Assembly: GCF_963678635.1 (NCBI RefSeq)
Contig: NC_087067.1
Coordinates: 18,917,639-18,981,638 of the forward strand
Direction: 5' to 3'
Source: Symsagittifera roscoffensis
Taxonomy: Eukaryota > Xenacoelomorpha > Acoela > Convolutidae
DNA length: 64,000 nt
The position numbers and the translations under genes were made by a program. The notes beneath the pieces are model-generated. The model was not told the origin of the DNA. It saw only the letters and a program-made list of their open reading frames with translations, and made no database searches. Shown here in pieces: positions 33,787 through 44,640 of the stretch; the stretch's first letter is position 1; every line of letters starts with the position of its first letter.

Positions 33787-36700
33787 GGACTGGTGTGTAC
33801 CAAAGGACATGGAGGGACTAGAGTACCTACTGGTGGAACCAGCATGTGAAGTGAACGAGAAAGGCACCAGAGATAAAAATGATGGCAATAAGAACTTGAG
33901 TTTGGATGACAATAAAAAAATAGACGCGGACTCTGAAGCGGAATCTTTTGTGGAAGAAGATTGGAACGATCCGGAGCAAGGTGAGGTGCCGAAGTGGACA
34001 GAACCAGACTTGTCAATACCAGTGGGGACAAGGAGTGGCAATCGCAAACGCACAGGCATGAGGTACAACAGGTACGGGGACGATTTCCTGATCGACAAGA
34101 TACAGCCCGATGACCTAAGCAAAGAACTAATAAGTGTGGGCGAGCTGGCGGCAGATGGTGAATGGCAGATCATCGATGATAATGAACACTACCCACAGGA
34201 AGACTACTGGACGCCGGAGCGGGAGACGGATTTAGAACTGAGCGAGATAGAGAGGAGGGAGAATACGAACCTGAGGATATTAGAATGGATGCGCGATGTC
34301 AAGAACGAAAGCGAGGAAGGACAGAGCATACAGCAAGTTGACATATCAGCGGGGAAGTACACGAAAACGGAGGATCCTCTTTTCGGCTGGACGGCAACAG
34401 ACAGCCCGCTCGACATTCCGCCGGATAATTCAGACCCAGCATCATCGACGGGGACGTCGATAATTATTTTTCTTCAAGCCTCAGAGGAAGAAGACTTCAA
34501 GCCTCAGAGGATAAAAATGAAGCGAGGTTCGACGAGCGGGCAGACCTGGGAAGTGGACGTCGGCAAAGAATGGGTCTCAAATGAACACCAGGCTACCGGG
34601 AAGCAAGTGACTAGCGATCCTCTTGAGAAAAATAAAACGAGGAACACCGCCCGACCGTGGTGGGTGGCCCTGGAAACATTGCAGGAATTGGAAGACTGCC
34701 TGAAGAAGCTCGACAGTGGAGTGTCACGCAAACGACGCAACTGGGCTACCCAGCAGAAGGCTGGTATCAATAAATTAGAATTGGGGAGCCAACTGAAGAG
34801 AACTTGGCAGAACTTGTTAAAGGATCATTTTGAAGAAGCGATGAGAACATCCTCATCGGCTTCGCCGTTGATGGCGAATCCCTTTATTGGGACCGCAGGA
34901 CAACTGATGTTCGCGTGGAGCCTGTTGCGGATAGAGTTAGAGACACTGACTTCGTACGAAAGAGCGAGACAGCCAGTGATAGAAATACCTCGAAGGTGAC
35001 TAACCTTGATGGGAAGGAAGTGGTGCAGTCACTGGTTGAAAAGATCCCAGCTGAATTACTTGAACAGACTAGAGTCAGGAGAAAGAGAGTGGAATTCAAG
35101 GAAGAAGCTGAATACCTGGGACCGGGTCAAGAGTCCGGGGAGCGGTCCACGTCCACAGAAGAAGAAAACACAGAAGAGGAAAACACTGAAGGAGAAAATT
35201 TGTCCGGGGAGTGTGAAATGTGGGATGAGGACTCGGAAGCGAGCAGTGACGATCAAGATAGTCTCTGCATGATATTAGCAGAAGAGAAGATTAGACACCA
35301 CGACAGGGAACTACAAACAGATCCGTCCTCAGGAACCTTCAACTTGGACGTGCAGGAGATACGAGGTGGTGAAGAACTTGAACGGATTGCAGTTTCGAGG
35401 AAGCCATTCAAGGAGCTATCATGCAATTCAAATGTGAGAACAAATCTGGTGCCGGAAGACGACACGAAGGTGGTAAGGAGGATAGTATGCGTGAAGCTGA
35501 ATGACGACGTCCACAACCCTGGGGAGATGAATGGGCAAATCATGGCGCTGAAGGAACATGTCAAAGCGAGATATAGGCTGTCGGACCTAATAAGAGCACA
35601 GAAGAATGACAAGATGACAAGAAATCTCTCCAAATGGATCCGAACGGGGTCCAAGGAGAAAGGGGAGCTTGAAGAAGACAGCTACAAGATCCTGAGCCAG
35701 TTCTACAAAGAGAGGAAAGAGTTACTCTATCACACGGCTGATGGGGTTGTAGCATGCAAGAGAAAAGAAGAAGACAAGATACTACACAAGCACAACCTCA
35801 TCATACTATCACAATTATATCAGACAGGACTGGTGTGTACCAAAGGACATGGAGGGACTAGAGTACCTACTGGTGGAACCAGCATGTGAAGTGAACGAGA
35901 AAGGCACCAGAGATAAAAATGATGGCAATGAGAACTTGAGTTTGGATGACAATAAAAAAATAGACGCGGACTCTGAAGCGGAATCTTTTGTGGAAGAAGA
36001 TTGGAACGATCCGGAGCAAGGTGAGGTGCCGAAGTGGACAGAACCAGACTTGTCAATACCAGTGGGGACAAGGAGTGGCAATCGCAAACGCACAGGCATG
36101 AGGTACAACAGGTACGGGGACGATTTCCTGATCGACAAGATACAGCCCGATGACCTAAGCAAAGAACTAATAAGTGTGGGCGAGCTGGCGGCAGATGGTG
36201 AATGGCAGATCATCGATGATAATGAACACTACCCACAGGAAGACTACTCGACGCCGGAGCGGGAGACGGATTTAGAACTGAGCGAGATAGAGAGGAGGGA
36301 GAATACGAACCTGAGGATATTAGAATGGATGCGCGATGTCAAGAACGAAAGCGAGGAAGGACAGAGCATACAGCAAGTTGACATATCAGCGGGGAAGTAC
36401 ACGAAAACGGAGGATCCTCTTTTCGGCTGGACGGCAACAGACAGCCCGCTCGACATTCCGCCGGATAATTCAGACCCAGCATCATCGACGGGGACGTCGA
36501 TAATTATTTTTCTTCAAGCCTCAGAGGAAGAAGACTTCAAGCCTCAGAGGATAAAAATGAAGCGAGGTTCGACGAGCGGGCAGACCTGGGAAGTGGACGT
36601 CGGCAAAGAATGGGTCTCAAATGAACACCAGGCTACCGGGAAGCAAGTGCCTAGCGATCCTCTTGAGAAAAATAAAACGAGGAACACCGCCCGACCGTGG

Positions 36701-38545
36701 TGGGTGGCCCTGGAAACATTGCAGGAATTGGAAGACTGCCTGAAGAAGCTCGACAGTGGAGTGTCACGCAAACGACGCAACTGGGCTACCCAGCAGAAGG
36801 CTGGTATCAATAAATTAGAATTGGGGAGCCAACTGAAGAGAACTTGGCAGAACTTGTTAAAGGATCATTTTGAAGAAGCGATGAGAACATCCTCATCGGC
36901 TTCGCCGTTGATGGCGAATCCCTTTATTGGGACCGCAGGACAACTGATGTTCGCGTGGAGCCTGTTGCGGATAGAGTTAGAGACACTGACTTCGTACGAA
37001 AGAGCGAGACAGCCAGTGATAGAAATACCTCGAAGGTGACTAACCTTGATGGGAAGGAAGTGGTGCAGTCACTGGTTGAAAAGATCCCAGCTGAATTACT
37101 TGAACAGACTAGAGTCAGGAGAAAGAGAGTGGAATTCAAGGAAGAAGCTGAATACCTGGGACCGGGTCAAGAGTCCGGGGAGCGGTCCACGTCCACAGAA
37201 GAAGAAAACACAGAAGAGGAAAACACTGAAGGAGAAAATTTGTCCGGGGAGTGTGAAATGTGGGATGAGGACTCGGAAGCGAGCAGTGACGATCAAGATA
37301 GTCTCTGCATGATATTAGCAGAAGAGAAGATTAGACACCACGACAGGGAACTACAAACAGATCCGTCCTCAGGAACCTTCAACTTGGACGTGCAGGAGAT
37401 ACGAGGTGGTGAAGAACTTGAACGGATTGCAGTTTCGAGGAAGCCATTCAGGGAGCTATCATGCAATTCAAATGTGAGAACAAATCTGGTGCCGGAAGAC
37501 GACACGAAGGTGGTAAGGAGGATAGTATGCGTGAAGCTGAATGACGACGTCCACAACCCTGGGGAGATGAATGGGCAAATCATGGCGCTGAAGGAACATG
37601 TCAAAGCGAGATATAGGCTGTCGGACCTAATAAGAGCCCAGAAGAATGACAAGATGACAAGAAATCTCTCCAAATGGATCCGAACGGGGTCCAAGGAGAA
37701 AGGGGAGCTTGAAGAAGACAGCTACAAGATCCTGAGCCAGTTCTACAAAGAGAGGAAAGAGTTACTCTATCACACGGCTGATGGGGTTGTAGCATGCAAG
37801 AGAAAAGAAGAAGACAAGATACTACACAAGCACAACCTCATCATACTATCACAATTATATCAGACAGGACTGGTGTGTACCAAAGGACATGGAGGGACTA
37901 GAGTACCTACTGGTGGAACCAGCATGTGAAGTGAACGAGAAAGGCACCAGAGATAAAAATGATGGCAATGAGAACTTGAGTTTGGATGACAATAAAAAAA
38001 TAGACGCGGACTCTGAAGCGGAATCTTTTGTGGAAGAAGATTGGAACGATCCGGAGCAAGGTGAGGTGCCGAAGTGGACAGAACCAGACTTGTCAATACC
38101 AGTGGGGACAAGGAGTGGCAATCGCAAACGCACAGGCATGAGGTACAACAGGTACGGGGACGATTTCCTGATCGACAAGATACAGCCCGATGACCTAAGC
38201 AAAGAACTAATAAGTGTGGGCGAGCTGGCGGCAGATGGTGAATGGCAGATCATCGATGATAATGAACACTACCCACAGGAAGACTACTGGACGCCGGAGC
38301 GGGAGACGGATTTAGAACTGAGCGAGATAGAGAGGAGGGAGAATACGAACCTGAGGATATTAGAATGGATGCGCGATGTCAAGAACGAAAGCGAGGAAGG
38401 ACAGAGCATACAGCAAGTTGACAAATCAGCGGGGAAGTACACGAAAACGGAGGATGGACGGCCTCTTTTCGGCTGGACGGCAACAGACAGCCCGCTCGAC
38501 ATTCCGCCGGATAATTCAGACCCAGCATCATCGACGGGGACGTCG
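33787..38545 (+). repeat. 2,040-bp tandem unit in element B: two full units plus a partial third
   Basis: The phrase GGACTGGTGTGTACCAAAGG starts at 33,787, 35,827 and 37,867, and TGATAGAAATACCTCG recurs with the same 2,040-base offset. Each full unit contains, in order, an acidic pol tail (EPACEVNEKGTRDKNDG, EADSEAESFVEEDWNDPE, GTRSGNRKRTGMRYNRYGDD), a Trp/basic segment (RPWWVALETLQELEDCLKKL), segment H, and about 470 bases (35,359-35,826; 37,399-37,866) that encode KEHVKARYRLSDLIRAQKND and YKILSQFYKERKELLYHTAD, which looks like the region between RNase H and integrase. The units differ at only a few positions, so the duplication is recent or is an assembly effect. Confidence 0.9.
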
Positions 38546-39165
38546 ATAAATATTTTTGTCCGGGGAGTGGGGGTAGGACTTACCCACACCGAAAGTTTGA
38601 TGATAAAGAAACTCAGAGAAGTGAGAGAAAAGTGCGGACTGGAACTGGAAGGGGAGGAGGCCGAGCCTACCATAGGACGGAATTTCAAAACGAAGTTTGA
38701 AATACCAAACGAATACTCAGAAAATATCCTGATAACGGATAGTGACTTCATTCTGTCAGACAGGACTAGCGCAATCTGTATCACGGCGGACATGAGTTTC
38801 AAATCAAGACTAGAAGCTGACTTCAAGAGGGAGTACCAGAACGTGGAGTTTCTGTTTAGACAGAGACCGGGACTGGGAGGAATGGCCGCGCTTCCACCAT
38901 CAGTAGCACAAGTCCCGGGCAAATACCTGTGCTTCCTAGTGACGAGGGTCAATGACAGGAACACGATCGATCCTGAACACGTGATGTTGGACTACGAGAC
39001 TTCATGATTGAAAGAGGGATAACGGAGGTCTCAATACCGGTGTATGACCCAAACAGGGGGAAATTGAGCCCAAGGGAATTGTACGCTATCCTACACGTGG
39101 TCTTCGCAGAAACTGAAATAATGGTGCATCTTCACAAGAAATACTACTTGAGCATCGCCTGAGTC
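38546..39165 (+). pseudogene. Macro-domain-like segment of element B (fossil)
   Basis: Only the third copy of the acidic tail runs into this segment. The translation has the order of a macro (ADP-ribose-binding) domain of the OARD1/TARG1 kind: a strand with SAICITADMSFKSRLEADF (compare HCISADFxMGAGIAxxFKxxF in the family), YQNVEFLFRQRPGLGGMAAL, then a strand GKYLCFLVTRVNDRNT (compare YIYYLITKxR), a helix, a strand of the VSIP type, and a terminal helix and strand. In kin this fold binds or removes ADP-ribose. Its position downstream of integrase suggests an accessory function. The assignment is by pattern only; ADP-ribose binding is unproven. Confidence 0.55.
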
Positions 39166-39449
39166 GGGTACGCGGGGGTCTCGAGTTGGGCATGAGGGAA
39201 AAATCTCGAGTTAGGTGTGGGGGTACAAAACAGGTAGAGAATTTTAGAGGTGATTGGCATGACAATTAACATTTTAAATGATTGATGGTGCTAAAACATA
39301 AAATGAGTCTGCATGTTTCTAGAAGATTTCCAATTGAACTATTTTAGTAGGACGGAAAGGAAAGGGTTTTAAATGTAGTAGTGAAGGAGGGATTGGGCAG
39401 TCCTTCAGCGGATGCGGTCTCGGAGGAAAACTTGAGAGAGACGGCCCCC
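39166..39449 (+). other. Spacer before the long 3' frame of element B
   Basis: Short AT-rich and G-rich sequence with CTCGAGTT words near 39,180 and 39,205. A similar word (CTCGAGGGTGAACTCGG) occurs near 42,540 after the long frame. No signal is assigned. Confidence 0.35.
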
Positions 39450-42281
39450 ATGGTTCTGGCACGATGGAAGACAGCAGCCTACAAGAGTAGCTACGAGCCG
39501 AGGAAACTGCTCGACGTAGAAAAGGAGATGGAGATTCCCTCCAGCTCAACAACGGAAGAAGACTTCAAGCCTCAGAGGATAAAAATGAAGCGAGGTTCGA
39601 CGAGCGGGCAGACCTGGGAAGTGGACGTCGGCAAAGAATGGGTCTCAAATGAACACCAGGCTACCGGGAAGCAAGTGACTAGCGATCCTCTTGAGAAAAA
39701 TAAAACGAGGAACACCGCCCGACCGTGGTGGGTGGCCCTGGAAACATTGCAGGAATTGGAAGACTGCCTAAAGAAGCTCGACAGTGGAGTGTCACGCAAG
39801 CGACGCAACTGGGCTACCCAGCAGAAGGCTGGTATCAATCAATTAGAATTGGGGAGCCAACTGAAGAGAACTTGGCAGAACTTGTTAAAGGATCATTTTG
39901 AAAAAGCGATGAGAACATCCGCATCGGCATCGCCGTTGATGGCGAATCCCTTTATTGGGACCGCAGGACAACTGATGTTCGCGTGGAGCCTGTTGGGGAT
40001 AGAGTTAGAGACACTGACTTCGTACGACAAGTTGAAGTTGGGAGGCAAGAATCTAGAGGTATATCGAATGCTGATGCAGCACGTTGCTAGGGACAACTCA
40101 GGCTTGAGTCTGGCAAGGAGGAAAGATGCTACCTGTTTCTTGAGATGGACAATGTCGATGATGACTGACAGTACCATCCTAGCATGTCACCAGAGAGCAA
40201 TTGGAAGCAAGACGCTGGAAAGGAGAGTCTCCACAGTCATCTTGAATGTGTACCAGAGTACTGGGATAGAAAAGGAGGATGGTTCTAGGCAATCTCTAGA
40301 GAGCCACAGGAAGTTAGATGAGATACGGAGATTCTACAACAAGAAGTTCGAGGAGAAACACGACGTTCGCCGTAACTTGGCTTCTTCAGGAGAGTACTTG
40401 AAACCCAACAAGAAGGGAGAGTATCAGTATGTGTCTGGAGTGATGGGGATGGCATACAACACTTTCTTAGACTTAGAAGCTGGAGGTGCCCATAGAAACT
40501 ATGAGGTGGCGGAGCTGCTGAAGTTCTGGACAGAGAGGATAATGGAGATAGACCCTGTGGAAAGAGAGAGACCTAGTCTAGGTTTGATTCTCGAGAGAAC
40601 ACCGGAAGTAATAAGTGTGCCACGCTCAAGTAAAAGAGAAGAACTTAAAATGGGTAACGGGAGCGGCATGTTGACCACGAATCTAGGAGTGGTGTGGAAA
40701 TTGCTCAGGCCCTCCTGGTGTCCACATCCCCATGCGAGCCTGATCGAGGAAGTCACTGAGCGAGTGAGATTGGCGCCGACAGAGGATGAAGATTTAGCGA
40801 CCTTGAGTAGAGTACATAGACTGATCCTGCCTCATATGAAGGAGTCAAATGAGATGTCGAGTGGAACAGGGTCGGTAAAGAAGATGGAGCCGGGCAGTTG
40901 CCTTGACTCGACGTGTGGGAATGGCGAGCACACCTGTGATGGACGATCGTGCGTCAGGATACAGTCTTTCCAGAAAGAAGACCTATTCACCTGGTTTGAA
41001 GATATCACCGAAAGGGAGAAAAGTGAGATACAGATAGTGGCTGAGTGTTACGCGAGTACCACTGTGAACCTAGCAACAGCTCTGGGATTCTTCTCAAGAA
41101 TGTGTAGTCTCCAGTCACTGGAGAGGCTAGAGTCAGAACACCACTTGGTGACCGCGTTGAGCGTGGAGTCATGGCCCGGAGTGTTGCAAGTGACCCAGAA
41201 AAACATCAAGAGTTGGAAGGTTGGACTCGAAGCGGAGATGGGATTTCCCATGAGCGAAGCCTATGGACTGCCTCTAAATGCGAAGTCCCTAGTGGGGTCA
41301 GTGATGGCCAACCTATGTGGCAGCCACTATCCATTACACATGGCGATGGTAGAAGTGTCCAGCCAGAGGATATTGGTAGACAAAGCCTTCTCAGTGCCCA
41401 AATGTGTAAGACTAGCTCGGATGTCACATCATTCACACAAGCTGTTGAGGAAGGTCCGAGGAACAGTGCCTATAGAACAAGGGGATGACTTGAGTGAAAT
41501 CTGGGGTGAAGAACTTCTAGGCTTGGAGAGCGAAACTACAAGTGACCTCGAGAGACAAAACGTGATGGGGAAACCCATGGTAGGTGCCCCAAACTTGGGA
41601 GAAGTCGACGTGATACACGAGAAGATGATGGAACTTGAGCCTCTCCTGGAAGCCTCGGGAGAACACAATCTTAAGAGCATCGATCTCACACACGGGGATT
41701 GTCCATGCCACTGTCTGGCGCAGACAGTGTGGTACCCAGACCAAGCCAATCTCTGCCTGATCTGGGATGTAGAAGAAATCAGGTCGTTGGGATTACCCGA
41801 GCATCAACAAAAAGTGACCATCTTGGTGGTGAGCACAATGCTGGCTCTAAGATGGATGGAAGAAAACATAGCAAAGTATCGAGAATCGAAGACGCCAACA
41901 GCAGAGTCTATTCAAGCGATAGATTACAGCAGGAGACTTGAGTTGTTCGAGACAGCATGCAAGGTGTTCGCCATACCAATGGAAGTCAGACACGTGTGGA
42001 GCCGCTTGAGACTCTTTCCTTGGTTTCGCGCGACGTTAATATCCTGGTTATATGTAGCGACGAAGGATCACATGAGGAAACATCAAAAGGAATATCGACA
42101 ATTCCAGGCCGAGATAGGACCAGATGCCTTCAAGAGACCTCTGCTGACCCATCGAAATGCGATCACGACGGGGTGGAAAAGAGTGGGTAGAGTATCCAGA
42201 GACAACACTAGAGCGAGGGAGTCAATACTGGAGGAGGACCTGGCGAAGAATGTAAGCCTGAGTCTTCACAATTCCTTCTAA
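39450..42281 (+). CDS. Unrecognised long 3' frame of element B (ORF3)
   Basis: An open frame of more than 900 codons; the first ATG in frame is at 39450, although the frame is open from further upstream. Residues about 35-190 are the Trp/basic segment (RPWWVALETLQELEDCLKKL, KRRNWATQQKAGINKLELGS-like) also found in the 2,040-bp units. From about 40,020 to the end it is unique: helical, charged, with Cys/His clusters (DSTCGNGEHTCDGRSCVR near 40,910 and GDCPCHCLAQTVWYPDQANL near 41,700) and a basic C-terminus. I see no signal peptide, transmembrane helix or furin site, so it does not look like an env. It lies where env would be, between pol and the 3' LTR. It may be an accessory or host-derived protein; I recognise no family. 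Confidence 0.7.
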   Translation: MVLARWKTAAYKSSYEPRKLLDVEKEMEIPSSSTTEEDFKPQRIKMKRGSTSGQTWEVDVGKEWVSNEHQATGKQVTSDPLEKNKTRNTARPWWVALETLQELEDCLKKLDSGVSRKRRNWATQQKAGINQLELGSQLKRTWQNLLKDHFEKAMRTSASASPLMANPFIGTAGQLMFAWSLLGIELETLTSYDKLKLGGKNLEVYRMLMQHVARDNSGLSLARRKDATCFLRWTMSMMTDSTILACHQRAIGSKTLERRVSTVILNVYQSTGIEKEDGSRQSLESHRKLDEIRRFYNKKFEEKHDVRRNLASSGEYLKPNKKGEYQYVSGVMGMAYNTFLDLEAGGAHRNYEVAELLKFWTERIMEIDPVERERPSLGLILERTPEVISVPRSSKREELKMGNGSGMLTTNLGVVWKLLRPSWCPHPHASLIEEVTERVRLAPTEDEDLATLSRVHRLILPHMKESNEMSSGTGSVKKMEPGSCLDSTCGNGEHTCDGRSCVRIQSFQKEDLFTWFEDITEREKSEIQIVAECYASTTVNLATALGFFSRMCSLQSLERLESEHHLVTALSVESWPGVLQVTQKNIKSWKVGLEAEMGFPMSEAYGLPLNAKSLVGSVMANLCGSHYPLHMAMVEVSSQRILVDKAFSVPKCVRLARMSHHSHKLLRKVRGTVPIEQGDDLSEIWGEELLGLESETTSDLERQNVMGKPMVGAPNLGEVDVIHEKMMELEPLLEASGEHNLKSIDLTHGDCPCHCLAQTVWYPDQANLCLIWDVEEIRSLGLPEHQQKVTILVVSTMLALRWMEENIAKYRESKTPTAESIQAIDYSRRLELFETACKVFAIPMEVRHVWSRLRLFPWFRATLISWLYVATKDHMRKHQKEYRQFQAEIGPDAFKRPLLTHRNAITTGWKRVGRVSRDNTRARESILEEDLAKNVSLSLHNSF

Positions 42282-42485
42282 TTGAACCGGGAGTCGAAGG
42301 TGAAGAGCTTACCGAATCAAGCGAAGAGATTGCAAGAGCAAAGGGAGTGGATGCGATCCTATGAACAGCTGAAGGCTTGGGAGGAGATTGTGATCAGCTC
42401 CGATGACGAAGAAGCACTATTGGAACAGATCACAGTGTCAAAAGTATCTGGATCGGGTACCTGGAGGGCGAAGAACACAAGGTGA
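42282..42485 (+). other. Small acidic frame after ORF3
   Basis: About 67 codons starting directly after ORF3 and overlapping nothing else (MNRESKVKSLPNQAKRLQEQ at the start, then VISSDDEEALLEQI). The acidic SSDDEE patch resembles SUMO- or CK2-type motifs, but that is speculation. It could be a C-terminal part of the element's coding region. Confidence 0.4.
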
Positions 42486-42922
42486 GCCATTGGCTCAAAA
42501 GGAAAATTCTAGAGTCTTGAGTCTTGAGAGGGAGGGGGCTCGAGGGTGAACTCGGATGAAATCTGGGTTCACGAAAAAGAAATTTTAACAAATGAGATAT
42601 TGTTATTAATATGCTAGATCTATTATATAAATCAAAATGCTGCATGACAATTTCCTGATTGAATACGAAAAAAGAAATTTTAAATTACCAGCTTAAAAAG
42701 CGGGAATTCATAGGTGCAGGTGTGTGCAGATTTTGATTGCTTTTTAGCGATAGTGTGAAAATTTTATATGGTCGTGAATTTTGGAAGGTAGATAAATTTA
42801 AGTCTGCTGCAAACTACTGTAAATGACCACTGGTACTGTATCTTGAGTGACATTCGGGCTTTTGGGGATTCACTGACAAAGACAGCACGCGATGAAGACA
42901 TCGATCTTGAGTCCGGGGAGTA
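42486..42922 (+). other. Element B 3' non-coding region with polypurine tract
   Basis: AT-rich non-coding sequence. The last bases before the LTR (GTCCGGGGAGTA, 42,911-42,922) are purine-rich and fit a polypurine tract. Confidence 0.55.
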
Positions 42923-43818
42923 TGTGCCAGTCGGTCATGTCTGGAAGTTTGACCTTGAGAGACACGAAAATACGTAATTTTGGAGTGAAGTTTTTATTTT
43001 CAAAATTTCGAATGGAGCCTGTCATGCTCAGTTTTCTCGTACCAACTGAAAACAAAAAGTGAAAAATCAGAACATCCGAGTTTACAAGTGCGGGAAAATA
43101 CTCAAGAAAAACAGCAGGAAATTGCTATTTGCAATTTCCAGATATAAAATAGGACACGAGTAGAGCTGTCTTATCCCGAAATAGGAGGAGAGATAATAGA
43201 AAGAAGAGAGAACAACTATTCGGAACAAACTAGAGTGAACCTTCAATGGAAAGGTGGACAGCTTGAGTGTCCCAATGGTTCACACAAAAACTCCAATTCT
43301 AGAGCCAGAACTTACTTCTGTTACCAAAACTGACCAGTATTAAACTTATCTAGTTATATTATCTAATTCTTGAGTTGCCTACCAATTTAATTACTCCTTG
43401 TACTCGAGTGCATCAACATGTGAGTCCCTAATTTAATTTTCTCGGGTGTGTTTTATGATTGTTATGTTGAGATAAGGCGAGTTTTAGGTTGATCCATCTG
43501 AAATGGATCAAAGTTTCACTGTCCAATAAAAAGTAACTTAACGGATTGTTCCGACCCTGTTTTTAACGGCGTTCGTGTATTTTGAGTATTTTGAGACCTA
43601 AGTATGGGAACGTTCTTACTTTCTAGAGTGGGGGATATTTTGGTAGTAGCCTTTAAGCTGTAACGGGTTCTAGTCTCATGTCGCAAGCGAACCGAATTGG
43701 CTCCGACCGTTCTTGAGGTAGAAAAACACAAGAGATAGTGTCCCTGACTCTTGAGCCAATGGTTATAGGGCCTATTTTTCTTAAACCTCATATGTGACCG
43801 AACTAGGCGACTGTTACA
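42923..43818 (+). repeat. 3' LTR of element B
   Basis: 896 bp, TGTGCC...GTTACA. It pairs with 23095-23991 with about ten substitutions and one single-base length difference. Confidence 0.93.
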
Positions 43819-44640
43819 GGATAAGTAGATGCGATCAGAATAATCTTTCAAGATATACGTTTTAGCCAGCAACTTACGAACCAGCCATGGACTCTTAAAC
43901 CTCATAAGCAAGGTTCTCGGCCTGGTAGCATCAGATCGATACTTTCACAGCCGAAAGGAATCAGTAATAGGCTCATTGACAGGCTCTCCCAAATACTTCA
44001 TAACTTTTCTGACTGCTTGAATGTCTGAATCCATTCTATCATGCAATTTCAGGTTGGAAGGTTCAGGCGCGCCATTTATTCTTATTCCCATTTTATTTTG
44101 ATCGTCAGGTGTAGCAGGCGTTGCTGTGTGGCCATTTACAGTTGTCTTAGTATCAGTGGATACAATATCTGCTTTATGATTGATGACTTCAGTTTTGATA
44201 GATTCTAGAGAAGTTTCAATAGACTAATCTCGAATGGACGTCTTCATTGCTGTCTTGGCATCGTCAAGGCAGTTCGCACAGGCCCACATAATCCCACGAA
44301 CCGATGATAGATGGTCGTAAATCTGCTGCGGGATGTCCGTACACGCCCGATGCCACCACTCGTCACATCTATCGCCATGCACTCCTTCGTCTTGCTTCTT
44401 CACGGCTGCGTTGCAGGATGTACACGGTGAATTTTGAGCACTCTTCAAGCGTCCACGAAACCCGTCATCATAGTATATGAAACTATTTAATAAGTTTATG
44501 AAGTAATTATTTGCAGAGGATGGTTTTGGGGATAATTGTAAAGACATTGGTTCAATTGTAAGGACATCATCACTTATCATCTCCTTTTTATCATAATCAC
44601 TTTCATATCCAGAAAATTCGAAGGATTTCGACTGGAATAC
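43819..44640 (-). mobile_element. CR1/L2-like LINE, 5' part with ORF1 (PHD finger)
   Basis: The other half of the LINE split by element B. ORF1 starts near 44580 (MISDDVLTIEPMSLQLS) and has a PHD-type zinc finger: C53-x2-C56, C72, H77-x2-C80, W99, C101-x2-C104 (CDEWWHRAC, MWACANC). The usual third ligand is Gly (HGDRC instead of HCDRC), so this finger looks damaged. A later part reads DQNKMGIRINGAPEPSNLKL and DRMDSDIQAVRKVMKYLGEP, then RTLLMRFKSPWLVRKLLAKT, which is the ORF1 layout of Jockey-superfamily elements. Stops interrupt it after SIRD near 44,224 and after DSFRL near 43,940. The 5' boundary is approximate. Confidence 0.85.

Larger units (their letters stand above)
23095..43818 (+). 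mobile_element. Element B: giant Ty3/Gypsy-type LTR element with accessory coding regions
   Basis: Bounded by direct LTRs at 23095-23991 and 42923-43818 that read TGTGCC...GTTACA, with GGA (or GGAT) repeated outside them (23092-23094 and 43819-43821). It is inserted in LINE ORF1. The 20.7-kb length is about three to four times an ordinary Gypsy element. Order: 5' LTR, primer-binding site, a 2.7-kb leader with minisatellites, gag, CCHC knuckle, protease, RT, RNase H, integrase, a charged acidic tail region in partial tandem copies (period 2,040 bp), a macro-domain-like segment, a very long unrecognised 3' frame, polypurine tract, 3' LTR. About ten substitutions and one single-base indel separate the LTRs (about 1.2%), so it is young. 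It is internally rearranged and has several breaks in pol. Confidence 0.92.

Noticed and set aside
23095-43818. Element B as two separate elements placed side by side
   Set aside because: Only one pair of matching LTRs and one target duplication are seen, and the LINE resumes directly on both sides.
43516-43911. 131-codon minus-strand frame as a gene
   Set aside because: It starts in LINE ORF1 (MLMRFKSPWLVRKLLAKTYI) and runs on into the LTR of element B, so it is an insertion chimera.
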